A stretch of 64,000 bases of DNA, from the NCBI GenBank assembly GCA_028015205.1, contig CM051520.1, forward strand, positions 6,730,501 through 6,794,500, given 5' to 3'. The notes below the pieces were generated by a model, which did no database searches, was not told the DNA's origin, and saw only the letters and a list, made by a program, of their open reading frames with translations. Numbering within the stretch: the stretch's first letter is position 1; the number at the start of each line of letters is the position of its first letter. Positions 47,662-58,645 of this stretch are shown here, piece by piece. This DNA is from Mytilisepta virgata (taxonomy: Eukaryota; Mollusca; Bivalvia; Mytilida; Mytilidae). The translations under genes and the position numbers were made by a program.

Positions 47662-48660
47662 ATGGCACGCCGTATTTATATTTATTCCGTTTTGAAGATA
47701 TCTTATATAATTTATAAGATATCTTATATAATTTATAAGATATCTTATATAATTTATAAGATATCTTATATAATTGGGTTTTTATAAGATATCTTATAAA
47801 TTATATAAGATATCTTATAAACTTTATAAGATATCTTATAAATTATATAAGATATCTTATAAAGTTTATAAGATATCTTATATAGTTTATAAGATATCTT
47901 ATAAACAAACGTTATATAAGATATCTTATATAGTTTATAAGATATCTTATATAGTTTATAAGATATCTTATATAGTTTATAAGATATCTTATATAGTTTA
48001 TAAGATATCTTATATAATTTAGGAGATATCTAATATAATTCTTTTTATAAGATATCTTATATAATTTATAAGATATCTCATAAACTTTATAAGATATCTT
48101 ATATATTATATAAGATATCTTATATATTATATAAGATATCTTATAAAGTTTATGAGATATCTTATAAATTATATAAGATATCTTATAAAAAGATATGGCA
48201 CGCCGTATTTATATTTATTCAACTTTATAAGATATCTCATATACTTTATAAGATATCTCATAAACTTTATAAGATATCTTATAAAGTTTATAAGATATCT
48301 TATAAAGTTTATAAGATATCTTATATAATTTATAAGATATCTTATATATTTTATGAGATATCTTATAAAGAAAAGTTTATAAGATATCTCATAAACTTTA
48401 TAAGATATCTTATAAACTTTATAAGATATCTTATAAAGTTTATGAGATATCTTATATACTTTATAAGATATCTTATAAACTTTTCTTTATAAGATATCTC
48501 ATAAAATATATAAGATATCTTATAAATTATATAAGATATCTTATAAACTTTATAAGATATCTTATAAACTTTATAAGATATCTTATAAAGTTTATGAGAT
48601 ATCTTATAAAGTATATGAGATATCTTGAACGTTGAATAAATATAAATACGGCGTGCCATA
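47662..48660. mobile_element. Foldback element with AAGATATCTT palindromic satellite, inserted in Gypsy integrase
   Basis: The ends ATGGCACGCCGTATTTATAT and its complement form TIRs. ATTTCCT occurs outside both (47655-47661 and 48661-48667), a 7-bp duplication or an 8-bp one with a mismatch. The interior is a near-continuous array of AAGATATCTT spaced about 19-21 bp, dozens of copies. An internal copy of the terminal sequence at about 48195-48222 shows two arrays fused. The open frames across it are low-complexity read-throughs. Confidence 0.85.
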
Positions 48661-50471
48661 ATTTCCTCTCATTACTACTACTGAACATCAATTCAGTTGG
48701 CTGGTTAGTCTCACGGCCTAACATCAAACGATTTGGCGTATAACCAGTACTCCGGTTTACACAGGAACGCATAGCTCCTGCCAACTGAGGTAAATGAATA
48801 TCCCAGTTATCCTGTGATGAGTCCACGAAACATCTTACAGCGTCCATAAGGCTTCTGTTTTGGCGCTCAACTTGGCCATTGGCAGACGGTCTATAAGGCG
48901 TAGTCCTAGCCTTGTGTATCTGTAAAAGTTCACACACAGATTTGAATAAGGAACTTTCAAAATTTCGGCCCTTGTCTGTGAAAATTTCAAACGGATACCC
49001 GAATCTGGCAAAAAATTCGTTAATCGCGGCCTGAGCTGTAACCTCAGCCGTCTGTGATGGTAGGGCAATACATTCTGTCCATTTTGTGAATTGGTCCACA
49101 ATCATCAGAATGTGTTCATTACCATTCTTTGTCTTTGGTAATGGTCCCATAAAGTCTAAATCCATTGGTGCTCCTGAGTGGTAAGGTGTAAGATGGCACT
49201 TTGCACGTCTTAACGGTTTCTTGTGTTTACTACACACATCACAAGTAATTACAAAATTGCGAATATCTCTTGACATATTGTACCAGTGGTATTTAGTCTT
49301 GACTTTAGCCATTGTCCTTTCTGTACCTTGGTGCCCCGCAGAGGGAAGTTCATGGCTCATCCTGAGAACAGTATCCCGGAGTTTGACTGGTACCACAAGT
49401 CTTGACTGATCCTCATTTTTCTTAGAAATGTTTCTAAGTACCCCGCTATCGTCGAGAAAAAACATATCTTTATTAATCCAAAAACTCTTCGCTGCTGGCG
49501 AAGCGAGAAAAAGTTCATTCTCAGTTGGCTCCTCCTGATTCCTAAGCCAATTCAAAATAAAAACTAAGTCCTTGTCAGCGGACTGTTCCTGTTTAATCTC
49601 ATCAGGAGAAAATCCCTGTATAGATATTCCCTGGTCATCAGATATAGCGGTCACATGACATGAATTGTCTGCATCAGCGTCCTCGTGCAATTTTCCCGGT
49701 CTATGTTTAATGACCATATCATATTGGCTCAATTCCTCCATCCAGCGAGCTAATTGTCCCTGTGGCTCCTTGAAATTTATAAGCCATGTCAAACTACTGT
49801 GGTCTGTGCGAACTGTAAATTGTCGCCCCAGCAAATAATGTTTAAACTGCCTGGTAAAGCGAATAACTGCAAGCAGTTCTTTTCTCGTTGTGCAATAATT
49901 TCGTTTTTCTGGTGTCAACATGAAGCTACCATAGGCAATCGTTTTCTCTACACCATCTTGGACTTGAAGTAACTCAGCTCCAATGGCTCTGTTAGAGGCA
50001 TCTGTGTCCAAGATAAAATGACCATCCTTGGTTGGCAAGGATAAAACAGGTGCTTGTAAAAGCTGTTTCTTAAGCTGTTCAAAAGCTTTTTGCTGTCGTT
50101 TCTTCCACTTAAACGGAGCTTTCCCTGTAAGTTTGTACAGGGGCGCGGCTACCTTGGCGTAGCTCTTGATAAAATTCCTATGATAGTTCACAAATCCGAG
50201 GAATTGCTCAACTTCTCGTGTACATCTCGGTGTTGGCCAGTCCTGTACTGGTTTCAAATGTTGTTTTCCAATTTCAAGTCCTTTGTTACTGACTTTTCTG
50301 CCTAGAAATTCAACTGACTGCTTAAATAAGTCACATTTTTTCGGTTTTAACTTGAGCTTATATTGTCTGAAACGCTCAAATAACGCTTTAAGGTTTTCGA
50401 GATGAGTCTCAAAATCGGTTCCTAAAACCAAAATATCGTCTAAAAACGCAAGCACTGTCTTCCATGTCAGT
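48661..50471 (-). pseudogene. Gypsy pol part 2: RT end, RNase H, integrase core
   Basis: The frame opens in the RT active site (FLDDILVL) and continues through the RT thumb, RNase H (ILDTDASNRAIG, RTDHSSLTWL), the integrase HHCC zinc domain (H..H..CDVCSKHK) and the DDE core (MDLDFMGPL, FTDKGRNFES, NGQVERQNRS). The segment before the first integrase Asp looks a few residues shorter than usual. It ends where the palindromic insertion begins at 48660. It is one base out of frame with the upstream gag-RT frame. Confidence 0.85.
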
Positions 50472-52655
50472 CCCCCGAAGAACTAAATTCATAACTCGGG
50501 CATAAGTGCTAGGAGCATTGCAAAGTCCAAAGCTCATTCGGACACATTCGAATAAGCCGTATTTCGTCATAAACGCCGTTTTCTTGCGATCTTTCGGCTT
50601 GATACGGATCTGATAATACGCACTATTAGCATCAAGCTTTGAGTACCAAATATTTCCTTGGAGAGCGTCTAGGCACTGATCTATCAACGGTAAAGGAAAA
50701 ATTTCTTTAGAAGTGACTTGATTCAACTTCCTGTAGTCTAAGCACCATCTAACCGTGCCGTCCCGCTTTCGAATAAGCACTGGAGCAGAGCACCATTCGG
50801 ATATTGATGGTTGAATAATCCCAGCATCCAACATCTTTTTGAGATGGGCCTCCTCCTCATCAACAAAGCATGATGGAGTACGACGGAGTCTTTCCTTTAC
50901 TGGCTTGGCACTGCCAGTGTCAATAGAATGTTCTATCTCTGTAAAATCGCCTAAATCAAACTCGTCTTTTGCAAATACATCACTGTAGTTGTACAGGAGG
51001 CGTCTAAGAGCCTCTTGCTGAGACGTATCTAGTCCTTTCAACGATTTGGTATATAGTTCTTGCACATGAACTGGTAACTTGGCCTTAGATTTGCTCTTAC
51101 CGGTACTTGGACCGGTTCCCTGCGTAACTGTTCCCACTGAAGAGTCAGGCATGGTTTTCACCACTTCAGCTGTTTCAACATGAGCTACTTCCTGTCCCTC
51201 CTTTAAAATCACATTATTGTCTGTCACATTGACAATACAAAGTTCAGGTTTTTGATTTTTCCTGCAAACAGTGCGAGGAACAAGAAATGGTAAAGGATCT
51301 GATGGCTCAACGATGAAATCGTACTCTTGCGGTGTCGTGTCGCAGGTTATTCTGACTACTGAATTTGGTGGAACCACGGTTCTAACTGGAACTGTCACCT
51401 TGTTCACTGATGGTTCTGGTTTGGTGCCAATAGTTAACTTAATTTGTCTACCACATAGTTTCATATTCATTTTTCCTAGGCTGATTTCGGCACCATATTT
51501 CTCTAGGAAGTCTAATCCAATGAGCATTTCACAGTCCAATGGCGCAATGTGTAGTCCTTCACGAAACACCTTGCCATTAATGGTAAAACGCATAGGTTGA
51601 ACAATCCGACATTTCATACTCATGTCTCGACCAGCTGCATGAAGCAGGGTTTCTCTGATAGTATATGGTTTTGTTTTCAATTTGTTGAAAACACGATCAG
51701 ATAAGATACTGACTTGGGCGCCAGTGTCAAGAATTGCGTTGACATGCTGGTCCTGTATAATAACTTCAACTCTAACCATACGAGCTGTCCCAAGTTGACC
51801 AACTGATGCGGTACTATCAACATTGTTATCAGAAGATTCTGATTCATCAGATTGTTCCGGTTTCTTACCCTGGAATTTGACTTTGCTCTTTTTAGTTTTA
51901 TCTTGACGTTTAGTCTGTCTGTCTGTTGACTTATCATTCTTACTCTTGAATTTGCAGTCTCTGACCATATGTCCTGTTCGTCCACAGTTATAACATTGAC
52001 CACGAAATGGACGTCTATTTCCACGTCTACGCTCATTACTGCTACTATCCGGTGATGAACCGGAGTAACGGTTACGTGACCCTCGGCGGCCACGATAAGT
52101 CTGAGCAGGTTTGGCCTTACTGTCTTTATCTAATTTGACTGTCAGATTTTTTAAACTGGCAACCAGGTCGCTAATCTGGTTCTCCATGTTTGTTTTCCAC
52201 TCAGAATCAGCACTGGTACTTGCCGCCTGAATTTTTGGCGGTTCAGAGTCTAAATCGATAAGATTCTGGTCTTGTACATTACTATTTCCATGGACAGCTT
52301 TCCTTGAGTGTTGGAACCATTTTATTATGTCAATCGCTGAGTCCATACTCCCTGGTTTAACGTTACAGGCATGTTGTCCCGCTTCTCTATCGGTGCAACC
52401 TTGACAAAACTTTAATACTGCCTGTTGTGTCATGTGGAAATCAGGTAGCCCTCTAAATGCTTTTGTTGCAAGGGAAAGTACACGGTCAGCCCAGTCCTCG
52501 AGACTTTCTTTTTTCTCCTGTCTACTGACCTGAAACTGTAACATAGATGTTTCCGGAAGATCCTGGAACCCAAATCTCTTTTCCAGTTTGGCTATCATTT
52601 CGCTGTATGTACATCTGCACACCTGGGTAGGTGAAAGTAGGATTTTATGCCTCAT
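50472..52655 (-). pseudogene. Gypsy gag, protease and RT N-terminal part (5' truncated)
   Basis: From the first Met, residues 1-130 are gag-like, 221-234 a CCHC zinc knuckle (CYNCGRTGHMVRDC), near 310 the aspartic protease motif (ILDTGAQVSIL), and from about 600 the RT fingers and palm (LDANSAYYQIRIKP, RMSFGLCNAPST). The gag N-terminus looks cut short and no 5' LTR follows to the right. A run of five Cs at 50472-50476 carries one base too many for the frame to continue into FLDD, giving a frameshift (or a sequencing error) inside RT. Confidence 0.85.
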
Positions 52656-52976
52656 AAATTTTTTTAAATTGCTTAAAACATTAAATCTCTTGTTCTAGCC
52701 CTATTGTTTTTAATATAAGAAATCCTTCGGATGAGACTTCTACATGTAAATCCATCATAACGTTAGGCTTTTTTCCCCTTTATTTGAATATATGTTTTAC
52801 TTTAATGTAATATTAAATTTTATTTTATCAATTAATGATCTACAAGTACCTGTATCTGAAATATATGCATTCGAACACAAGTTGTTAAAGTCTTTTGTTA
52901 TGGCTTTAAAAAAACTAATATCAAAGTTTGTATAAAAGTAAGATTTTAATATTGTTCAGGATTAGTTTATAAACAC
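52656..52976. other. No gene; junction between Gypsy and the tyrosine-recombinase element
   Basis: AT-rich sequence. The Gypsy 5' LTR and primer-binding site expected here are not recognisable, so the Gypsy copy is probably truncated. Confidence 0.4.
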
Positions 52977-53212
52977 AATGTATTTCTATTTCGGCTAATG
53001 GGGTTTCCCTTTTTGGAATTTCTATTTTTAAATTCAGTAGTAGAGTTAGGTGGTTAAAAATATCTTGGGTCTGTTTGACTTGGTGTCTAAAATGCACGGA
53101 AAAGTGTTTGGCGGGTATAAGGGTGGGGGTACTATATATATTAAAATATTCGTTTAGTCGGTATCGAGGTGCTCTCAGTAACTTCAAGGTGTTGGTACGT
53201 TCTGCTTAGTAT
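52977..53212 (+). repeat. Split direct repeat A1
   Basis: It starts AATGTATTTCTATTTCGGC and ends GCTTAGTAT. It matches A2 at 57454-57689 and likely contains the promoter, since gag starts 40 bp after it. Confidence 0.85.
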
Positions 53213-53252
53213 CGCGAGATTTTTATGCCAAGATTCCACGAAGTTGTTTAGT

Positions 53253-53996
53253 ATGTCCAACGCAGGTTCCGATCATGAACAAAAATCTAATAGTGGCGAC
53301 GGTCCTGATACAGATTTAACAACTGATGGTGCTATTTCGCTCTTTACTTCTGCTTTAAACAACGCTTTGGAAAAACAAAAAGCAAATTTGATCGAACATT
53401 TTGAAACTCGTTTTACCAAAAGTAACAAAGCAACCGGTGTTGACGCAACGGAGTTCACGTTCAAAAGTGAAGGGATAAAAATCCAACACTCTTTTAATGC
53501 GGAACGTTTGGACAAACTTTCTTGCATAGAAAATTGCTTGAAATTCAACAATCTCAGCGGTGTCAGAGAAATCATAGCGGAGGAGAAGGAAGTTATCCGA
53601 AAGCGCAACAAAATTCTTAAAATAGCTGATAAGCATGGTTGGGATACTGTTCGGGAATATTTGGACAGTCCTTTGGCAGACAATAAGGATGACGCTAGTG
53701 ATTTACGCGCTGCTATTTCTAGGGCTACTCGGAAAAGAAACGCGAAGCCGTACAACAGAACGGATGTTCAGTTTGGTGGTGTCAGCAGAGGGAAATTTAA
53801 TCCCAGGAGCTTTTTTCGTGGCCTTAGCCAAGTCGGCGGAGGAGGTTTCACAAACGGAAACGGCAAACAAGAAGTGTCAAAGTGCTTTTATTGCAACCAA
53901 CCCGGGCATTTCGCAAGAAGCTGTCCCCTCAGAGGTGCTCCCACAGCAACAGTCAGCGCCCCAAAGATCCAGGATGCCGGAAAGCCTACACAGTGA
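53253..53996 (+). CDS. gag-like protein of the tyrosine-recombinase element
   Basis: The Met at 53253 (MSNAGSDHEQKS) is chosen because the open frame upstream lies in repeat A1. The 247-aa protein has a helical middle part, a basic Arg/Gly-rich stretch and one CCHC knuckle (CFYCNQPGHFARSC) near the C-terminus. It is expected to bind element RNA. It overlaps the pol frame. Confidence 0.75.
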   Translation: MSNAGSDHEQKSNSGDGPDTDLTTDGAISLFTSALNNALEKQKANLIEHFETRFTKSNKATGVDATEFTFKSEGIKIQHSFNAERLDKLSCIENCLKFNNLSGVREIIAEEKEVIRKRNKILKIADKHGWDTVREYLDSPLADNKDDASDLRAAISRATRKRNAKPYNRTDVQFGGVSRGKFNPRSFFRGLSQVGGGGFTNGNGKQEVSKCFYCNQPGHFARSCPLRGAPTATVSAPKIQDAGKPTQ

Positions 53997-55992
53997 AACT
54001 GCAATGACGGATAAAGATGAAGTTGAGTATTTTTTTGAAATTAATAACAATTATGAGACAAAATCTGGTCAAAGTCTTGTGAATGTGAAAGGAAATTTGA
54101 AAAAACATTCTTTGTTTTGGAAAAATGTTCTTCATGCTAATGATTTTATCATGAATGTTATAAATTTTGGGTATAGAATTCCTTTTTCCAGTGACCCCCC
54201 TTCTATTTTTCTGAAAAATAATAGGTCTGCTTTACAGCATTCAGACTTTGTTGAAAAATCTATTAAAGAGCTTTTAGATAAGAATTGTATTACTGAGGTA
54301 GAACGTCCTTATGTTGTAAATCCCTTGACCGTGTCTGTTAATAGTTCGGGAAAAGAGAGATTGGTTTTAGACTTAAGGCATGTCAATAAGTTTGTTGATA
54401 GACAGAAGGTTAAATTTGAAGGGGTGAAAGAGGCTATGTCATTTATAAATTCCAACTGTTACGCCTTTAAATATGATTTAAAATCGGGGTATCATCACCT
54501 AGAAATTCATTCGGATCATCAGAAATATTTAGGATTTTCCTGGAAATTTGGTGAACAAGTCAAGTATTTTACTTTTTCAGTTTTACCTTTTGGACTATCA
54601 TCAGCTGGTCATATTTTTACAAAAACTGTACGGGTTTTAGTCAAATACTGGAGGTCATTAGGTTTTCCAATAGTCGTTTATTTGGACGACGGAATGTGTA
54701 CTGCGCAAAATCATGAAATTTGTTTAAAAATGTCTGCACATGTACAAAAAGATTTAGAACTTTCTGGTTTTGTAGCTAATGCTGAAAAAAGTGCGTGGGA
54801 ACCAGTACAATTGATTCACTGGTTAGGTTTCGTATGGAATTTGAAAAATTGTACTTTAGAAATACCAGATAAAAAATTTATAAGTCTAAAAAATAGTATA
54901 TCTAATATAATTGAAGGCAATACACACTTAACTTGTAGAAATATAGCAAAGATTTGTGGGAAAATTATTTCTATGATACCAGCACTTGGTAATATTTGTC
55001 AGATTATGACAAAACACATGCATATGACAGTATGTTGTAGAAATTCGTGGGATGATGTCATTTTAATCAATGAAAATATTTTAGAGGAACTTAGATTTTG
55101 GTATTTTCAGTGTGAATCTTTATCTTTTAAGTACATTACACCTATATATAGAAAACCACAACGTGTTATTTTCACTGATGCTAGCCAGTTTGCTGGTGCA
55201 GGTTTTATTGCTAATGATGATCAAGTTGTACATTTTATGTTTGATAAGCAAGAAAGAGACAAAAGTTCTACCTGGAGAGAACTGAAAACAGTAGAAATCA
55301 ATATATCATCTTTAAAGTCTGATTTATCTGGTAAATTTGTCAAGTTGTATACAGATAATCAAAATGTAGTACAAATTGTTAAAAAGGGTAGCATGAAATT
55401 AGAATTACAAGAAATTGCCTTAAAGATTTTTCATTTGTGTTTATCGTTTAATATTTTATTAGACGTAGAGTGGATACCTAGAGATGAAAATTCATATGCA
55501 GATTATTTGAGCAAAATTTTCGATTTTGATGATTGGGGTGTTTCTCAAAATAATTTTAACTATTTTGATGCATTATGGGGACCTTTCACATGCGATCGAT
55601 TTGCGGATTCTAAAAACAGGAAAGTTTCTTTGTTTAATTCTAAATATTTTACACCAGAAACTTCAGGAGTTGATGCTTTCGCATATGATTGGTCCGGACA
55701 TAATAACTGGTTAGTTCCACCTATTCATTTAATTAGTAAATGTCTTAGTCATATGCAGTTGTGTAGAGCAAGAGGCACATTAGTTGTACCGAAATGGAAA
55801 TCGGCACTTTTTTGGCCTATGCTAATGAATAAGTTTACAAATAATTATAAAAGTTTTATTTTAGAATATAGAGAATATGAAAAACCTATGAATTTTTTTG
55901 AAAGAGGATCACACGATAATAGTGTGTTTGCACAGAAACCATTCAGCAGCAATGTACTTGTGTTATTATTAGATTTCTCTTATAATCAGTAG
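53635..55992 (+). CDS. Reverse transcriptase-RNase H polyprotein of the tyrosine-recombinase element
   Basis: The frame is open from 53635 and overlaps gag by about 360 bases. Conserved sequence begins after MTDKDEVEYFF near 54004, so translation may use a frameshift or an internal start. RT motifs include RLVLDLRHVN, FKYDLKSGYHHLEIH, SVLPFGLSSAGHIF and the catalytic VVYLDDG. RNase H shows FTDASQFAGAGFI, ELKTVE and YTDNQNV. The C-terminal region (CDRFADSKNRK, GVDAFAYDW) is the domain that follows RNase H in DIRS-like pol proteins. No internal stop is present. Confidence 0.9.
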   Translation: MVGILFGNIWTVLWQTIRMTLVIYALLFLGLLGKETRSRTTERMFSLVVSAEGNLIPGAFFVALAKSAEEVSQTETANKKCQSAFIATNPGISQEAVPSEVLPQQQSAPQRSRMPESLHSETAMTDKDEVEYFFEINNNYETKSGQSLVNVKGNLKKHSLFWKNVLHANDFIMNVINFGYRIPFSSDPPSIFLKNNRSALQHSDFVEKSIKELLDKNCITEVERPYVVNPLTVSVNSSGKERLVLDLRHVNKFVDRQKVKFEGVKEAMSFINSNCYAFKYDLKSGYHHLEIHSDHQKYLGFSWKFGEQVKYFTFSVLPFGLSSAGHIFTKTVRVLVKYWRSLGFPIVVYLDDGMCTAQNHEICLKMSAHVQKDLELSGFVANAEKSAWEPVQLIHWLGFVWNLKNCTLEIPDKKFISLKNSISNIIEGNTHLTCRNIAKICGKIISMIPALGNICQIMTKHMHMTVCCRNSWDDVILINENILEELRFWYFQCESLSFKYITPIYRKPQRVIFTDASQFAGAGFIANDDQVVHFMFDKQERDKSSTWRELKTVEINISSLKSDLSGKFVKLYTDNQNVVQIVKKGSMKLELQEIALKIFHLCLSFNILLDVEWIPRDENSYADYLSKIFDFDDWGVSQNNFNYFDALWGPFTCDRFADSKNRKVSLFNSKYFTPETSGVDAFAYDWSGHNNWLVPPIHLISKCLSHMQLCRARGTLVVPKWKSALFWPMLMNKFTNNYKSFILEYREYEKPMNFFERGSHDNSVFAQKPFSSNVLVLLLDFSYNQ

Positions 55993-56054
55993 TTTAGTAC
56001 ATGCGAAATGTGGTTATTTCATGAATGATGATTATGAACTACGTGTATTTTATA

Positions 56055-56215
56055 CTGCGATGGTCGAATGCCGCAGTTTGTTCTTGTGAACTTTGCTTTG
56101 CTGCGATGGTTGAATGCCGCAGTGTGATTATGAACTTTGTTTTACTGCGATGGTTGAATGCCGCAGTGTGCTTATGAACTTTGATTGACTGCGATGGTGA
56201 ATGCCGCAGCGTGTT
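56055..56215 (+). repeat. Four tandem ~49-bp hairpin repeats between pol and recombinase
   Basis: ACTGCGATGGTTGAATGCCGCAGT recurs four times (near 56056, 56101, 56147 and 56190), each followed by a TTATGAACTTTG-like spacer. CTGCG and CGCAG can pair as a small stem in every unit. The array lies in the non-coding gap before the recombinase. Confidence 0.75.
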
Positions 56216-56319
56216 TCGTATATTTTTGTACTGTGATGGTATCTGCTGCTAATATATTTGCTAGTTAAAGATGTTTTTTATTATTACTAGATATTCATTA
56301 TTTATTTTCTATTTTGTAG

Positions 56320-57318
56320 TCTCAATGGAAACAATTTGAGGAATATGCCAATGATTCAAGATTTGCCAGTATAATTCGAGATTTACCATCTTTCGTCGAG
56401 TCCGCCAGATCCGATTCTACTATTAAGAAATATAAGTGCTATTTTAGGAAGTTTCAGCAGTGGTGTAATTCTTGTTCGCTTCAGTGTTTGCCAGCGACGA
56501 CTACAACCGTTGCGCTCTATATTGGTGGACTCATTCAGCAGGGATCCAGTGTGGCAATTTTGGACTCAAGTTTTTATTCAATAAAATGGTTTCATGATTT
56601 TAATTTTAAAAACAATCCTTGTTCAGATAAATTTTTGAATCTTATTTTTGAAGGTGGCAGAAGGTTGTTAAGTAAACCAATTAATAAAAAAGAGCCGATT
56701 ACACCTGATATTTTAAGAAGTATTGTTTTGAGGTTTGGAGATCCTACTGATTTAAGAAAACTGAGAATAGTTGTTTTATTTCTTTTGGGGTTTTCTGGTT
56801 TTTTGAGATATAGTGAATTGGCTAACATTAAAATGAGTAACATAAAATTTTTTGATAGTTATATTAAGATTACTATTGAAAAGAGCAAAACTGATGTGTA
56901 TAGAAGGGGGAATTCAGTTATTATAGCCTCAACTGGCACCAACATATGTCCAGTGGTTTGGTTAAGAAAATATGTCGATTTAGCAAATCTAGAATTGAAT
57001 TCAGATAGTTATATATTTAGAGCATTGTCCTTCTTTAAATCCAAGGGTATTTATAAATTATGCAGGATGAATGTCCCATTGTCATACACTAGAGCTAGGG
57101 AGATTTTGTTAGATAGTTTAGCTGAGATTGGTTTTGACAAGTCGAAATTCGGACTTCACAGTTTAAGGAGTGGTGGTGCTTCGAGTGGAGCGAATCGAGG
57201 CGTCTCTGATAGATTATTGAAGGCACATGGAAGATGGGCCTCTGATAAAGCCAGAGATGGGTATATAAAAGATAATGTAGAATCTCAGATGGCTGTTTCG
57301 TTGAATCTTGGCATATAA
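56320..57318 (+). CDS. Tyrosine recombinase of the Ngaro/PAT-like element
   Basis: Coding similarity begins at 56320, directly after TTTTGTAG, so the start may be a splice acceptor; the first in-frame Met is 56488. The N-terminal part (FVESARSDSTIKKYKCYF) is a SAM-like core-binding domain. Numbering from Met 56488, the catalytic set is R107 (FLRYSEL), H224 and R227 (HSLRSGG), H247 (HGRW) and the nucleophile Y259 (DGYIKD). All five are present, so the enzyme looks competent. It would integrate circular cDNA. Confidence 0.9.
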   Translation, partial: SQWKQFEEYANDSRFASIIRDLPSFVESARSDSTIKKYKCYFRKFQQWCNSCSLQCLPATTTTVALYIGGLIQQGSSVAILDSSFYSIKWFHDFNFKNNPCSDKFLNLIFEGGRRLLSKPINKKEPITPDILRSIVLRFGDPTDLRKLRIVVLFLLGFSGFLRYSELANIKMSNIKFFDSYIKITIEKSKTDVYRRGNSVIIASTGTNICPVVWLRKYVDLANLELNSDSYIFRALSFFKSKGIYKLCRMNVPLSYTRAREILLDSLAEIGFDKSKFGLHSLRSGGASSGANRGVSDRLLKAHGRWASDKARDGYIKDNVESQMAVSLNLGI

Positions 57319-57346
57319 ATCTCACCTTTTTCCTTTGTTGATATCG

Positions 57347-57456
57347 AAGTTACTGCGAGCAAACCAAGCCTAACTCATGTCTAGTCTCTTATTTAGCCAT
57401 TTATATAGACTAGAAATTATTTAAATTCGGACGATTTTAAGAGGGAGAATTTAAAT
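57347..57456 (+). repeat. Split direct repeat B1
   Basis: AAGTTACTGCGAGCAAACC through GAATTTAAAT, 110 bp. It is repeated as B2 and abuts A2 with a three-base overlap. Confidence 0.85.
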
Positions 57457-57689
57457 GTATTTCTATTTCGGCTAATGGGGTTTCCCTTTTTGGAATTTCT
57501 ATTTTTAAATTCAGTAGTAGAGTTAGGTGGTTAAAAATATCTTGGGTCTGTTTGACTTGGTGTCTAAAATGCACGGAAAAGTGTTTGGCGGGTATAAGGG
57601 TGGGGGTACTATATATATTAAAATATTCGTTTAGTCGGTATCGAGGTGCTCTCAGTAACTTCAAGGTGTTGGTACGTTCTGCTTAGTAT
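57454..57689 (+). repeat. Split direct repeat A2
   Basis: This is the second copy of the 236-bp A repeat. No difference from A1 was noticed by eye. Confidence 0.85.
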
Positions 57690-57783
57690 ATTTTGTTGTG
57701 TTTTTCTTTATGTATGCTATATAGTATTGATGCTTATATGTTGTATGTATTTAGTTAATAAAAATTTGCTTTGCACAGAAAAT

Positions 57784-57893
57784 AAGTTACTGCGAGCAAA
57801 CCAAGCCTAACTCATGTCTAGTCTCTTATTTAGCCATTTATATAGACTAGAAATTATTTAAATTCGGACGATTTTAAGAGGGAGAATTTAAAT
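57784..57893 (+). repeat. Split direct repeat B2, right end of the element
   Basis: This is the second copy of the 110-bp B repeat, after a 94-bp spacer that includes an AATAAA-like ATTAATAAAAA at 57757. Confidence 0.85.
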
Positions 57894-58119
57894 AATCAAT
57901 AAGTTGATTGCTAAAAAAAATCATCAAAAGACAATGTTTTTTTAAGCATTTCCTTACAGTAATAAAGTTCTACTTTGATGACAAATGTTGACTGTTTGAA
58001 AACAAAAACACATATAAGATGTACTTTAAGAGTATTGATACATATTTTTTTGCTACTCAAATAACAAAAAAACACAAATAAGGCGGGGATGAAAATCTAT
58101 CAATTAATTTTAATTGGCC

Positions 58120-58645
58120 TAACTAAATTCGACATTGTTGGAACTTTTACCAGTATTGTATATCTTATAATATTGTTTTACCAGAATTGTATATCTTACA
58201 ATACTGGTTGTGCACATTGTAGGTCATACAATTCTGGTTTTACCAGCATTGTAGGTCATACAATTCTGGTTTTACTAGCATTGTCCATTTTACAATCCAG
58301 CATTCTTTATTTTACAATGCTGGTTTTCCAGCATTCTTTATTTTACAATTCTGGTTTTACCAGCATTGTATATGTTCAATTCTAGATTTTCCAGAATTGT
58401 ATCATATACAATGCTGGTAAAACCAGAATTGTAAAATAAAGAATGCTGGTAAAACCATCATTGTAAAATGGACAATGCTAATAAAACCAGAATTGTATGA
58501 CCTACAATGCTGGTATTTCCAGAATTGTAAATATCTTTTTACAATTCTGGTAAATATATGTATACCAGAAATGTTGACAATTCTGGAATTCCAGAATTGT
58601 ACTAGGATACAATGCTGGAAATACTAGAATTGTTTTGCTTGAAAA
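58120..58645. repeat. Second copy of the CCAGAATTGT foldback repeat
   Basis: The start (ACTAAATTCGACATTGTTGG) matches the reverse complement of the region near 6740-6770. Palindromic TACAATGCTGG / CCAGAATTGT units then run to 58645. It corresponds to one arm of the element at 6148-8262 in inverse orientation. Confidence 0.7.

Larger units (their letters stand above)
52977..57893 (+). mobile_element. Ngaro/PAT-like tyrosine-recombinase retrotransposon (DIRS order), 4.9 kb
   Basis: The structure is A1 - ORFs - B1 - A2 - B2, the split direct repeats typical of PAT and Ngaro elements. A is 236 bp (52977-53212 and 57454-57689) and B is 110 bp (57347-57456 and 57784-57893). The copies look identical or nearly so over the parts compared. 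The ORFs are gag, RT-RNase H and tyrosine recombinase, in that order. No methyltransferase domain was seen, which favours a Ngaro-like assignment. No target duplication is expected. Confidence 0.9.

Noticed and set aside
47563..48659. Frames with YKISYKLYKISY repeats
   Set aside because: Read-through of the AAGATATCTT satellite.
51271..53755. ORFs antisense to Gypsy gag and to the Ngaro-like gag
   Set aside because: Shadow frames of well-supported coding regions.
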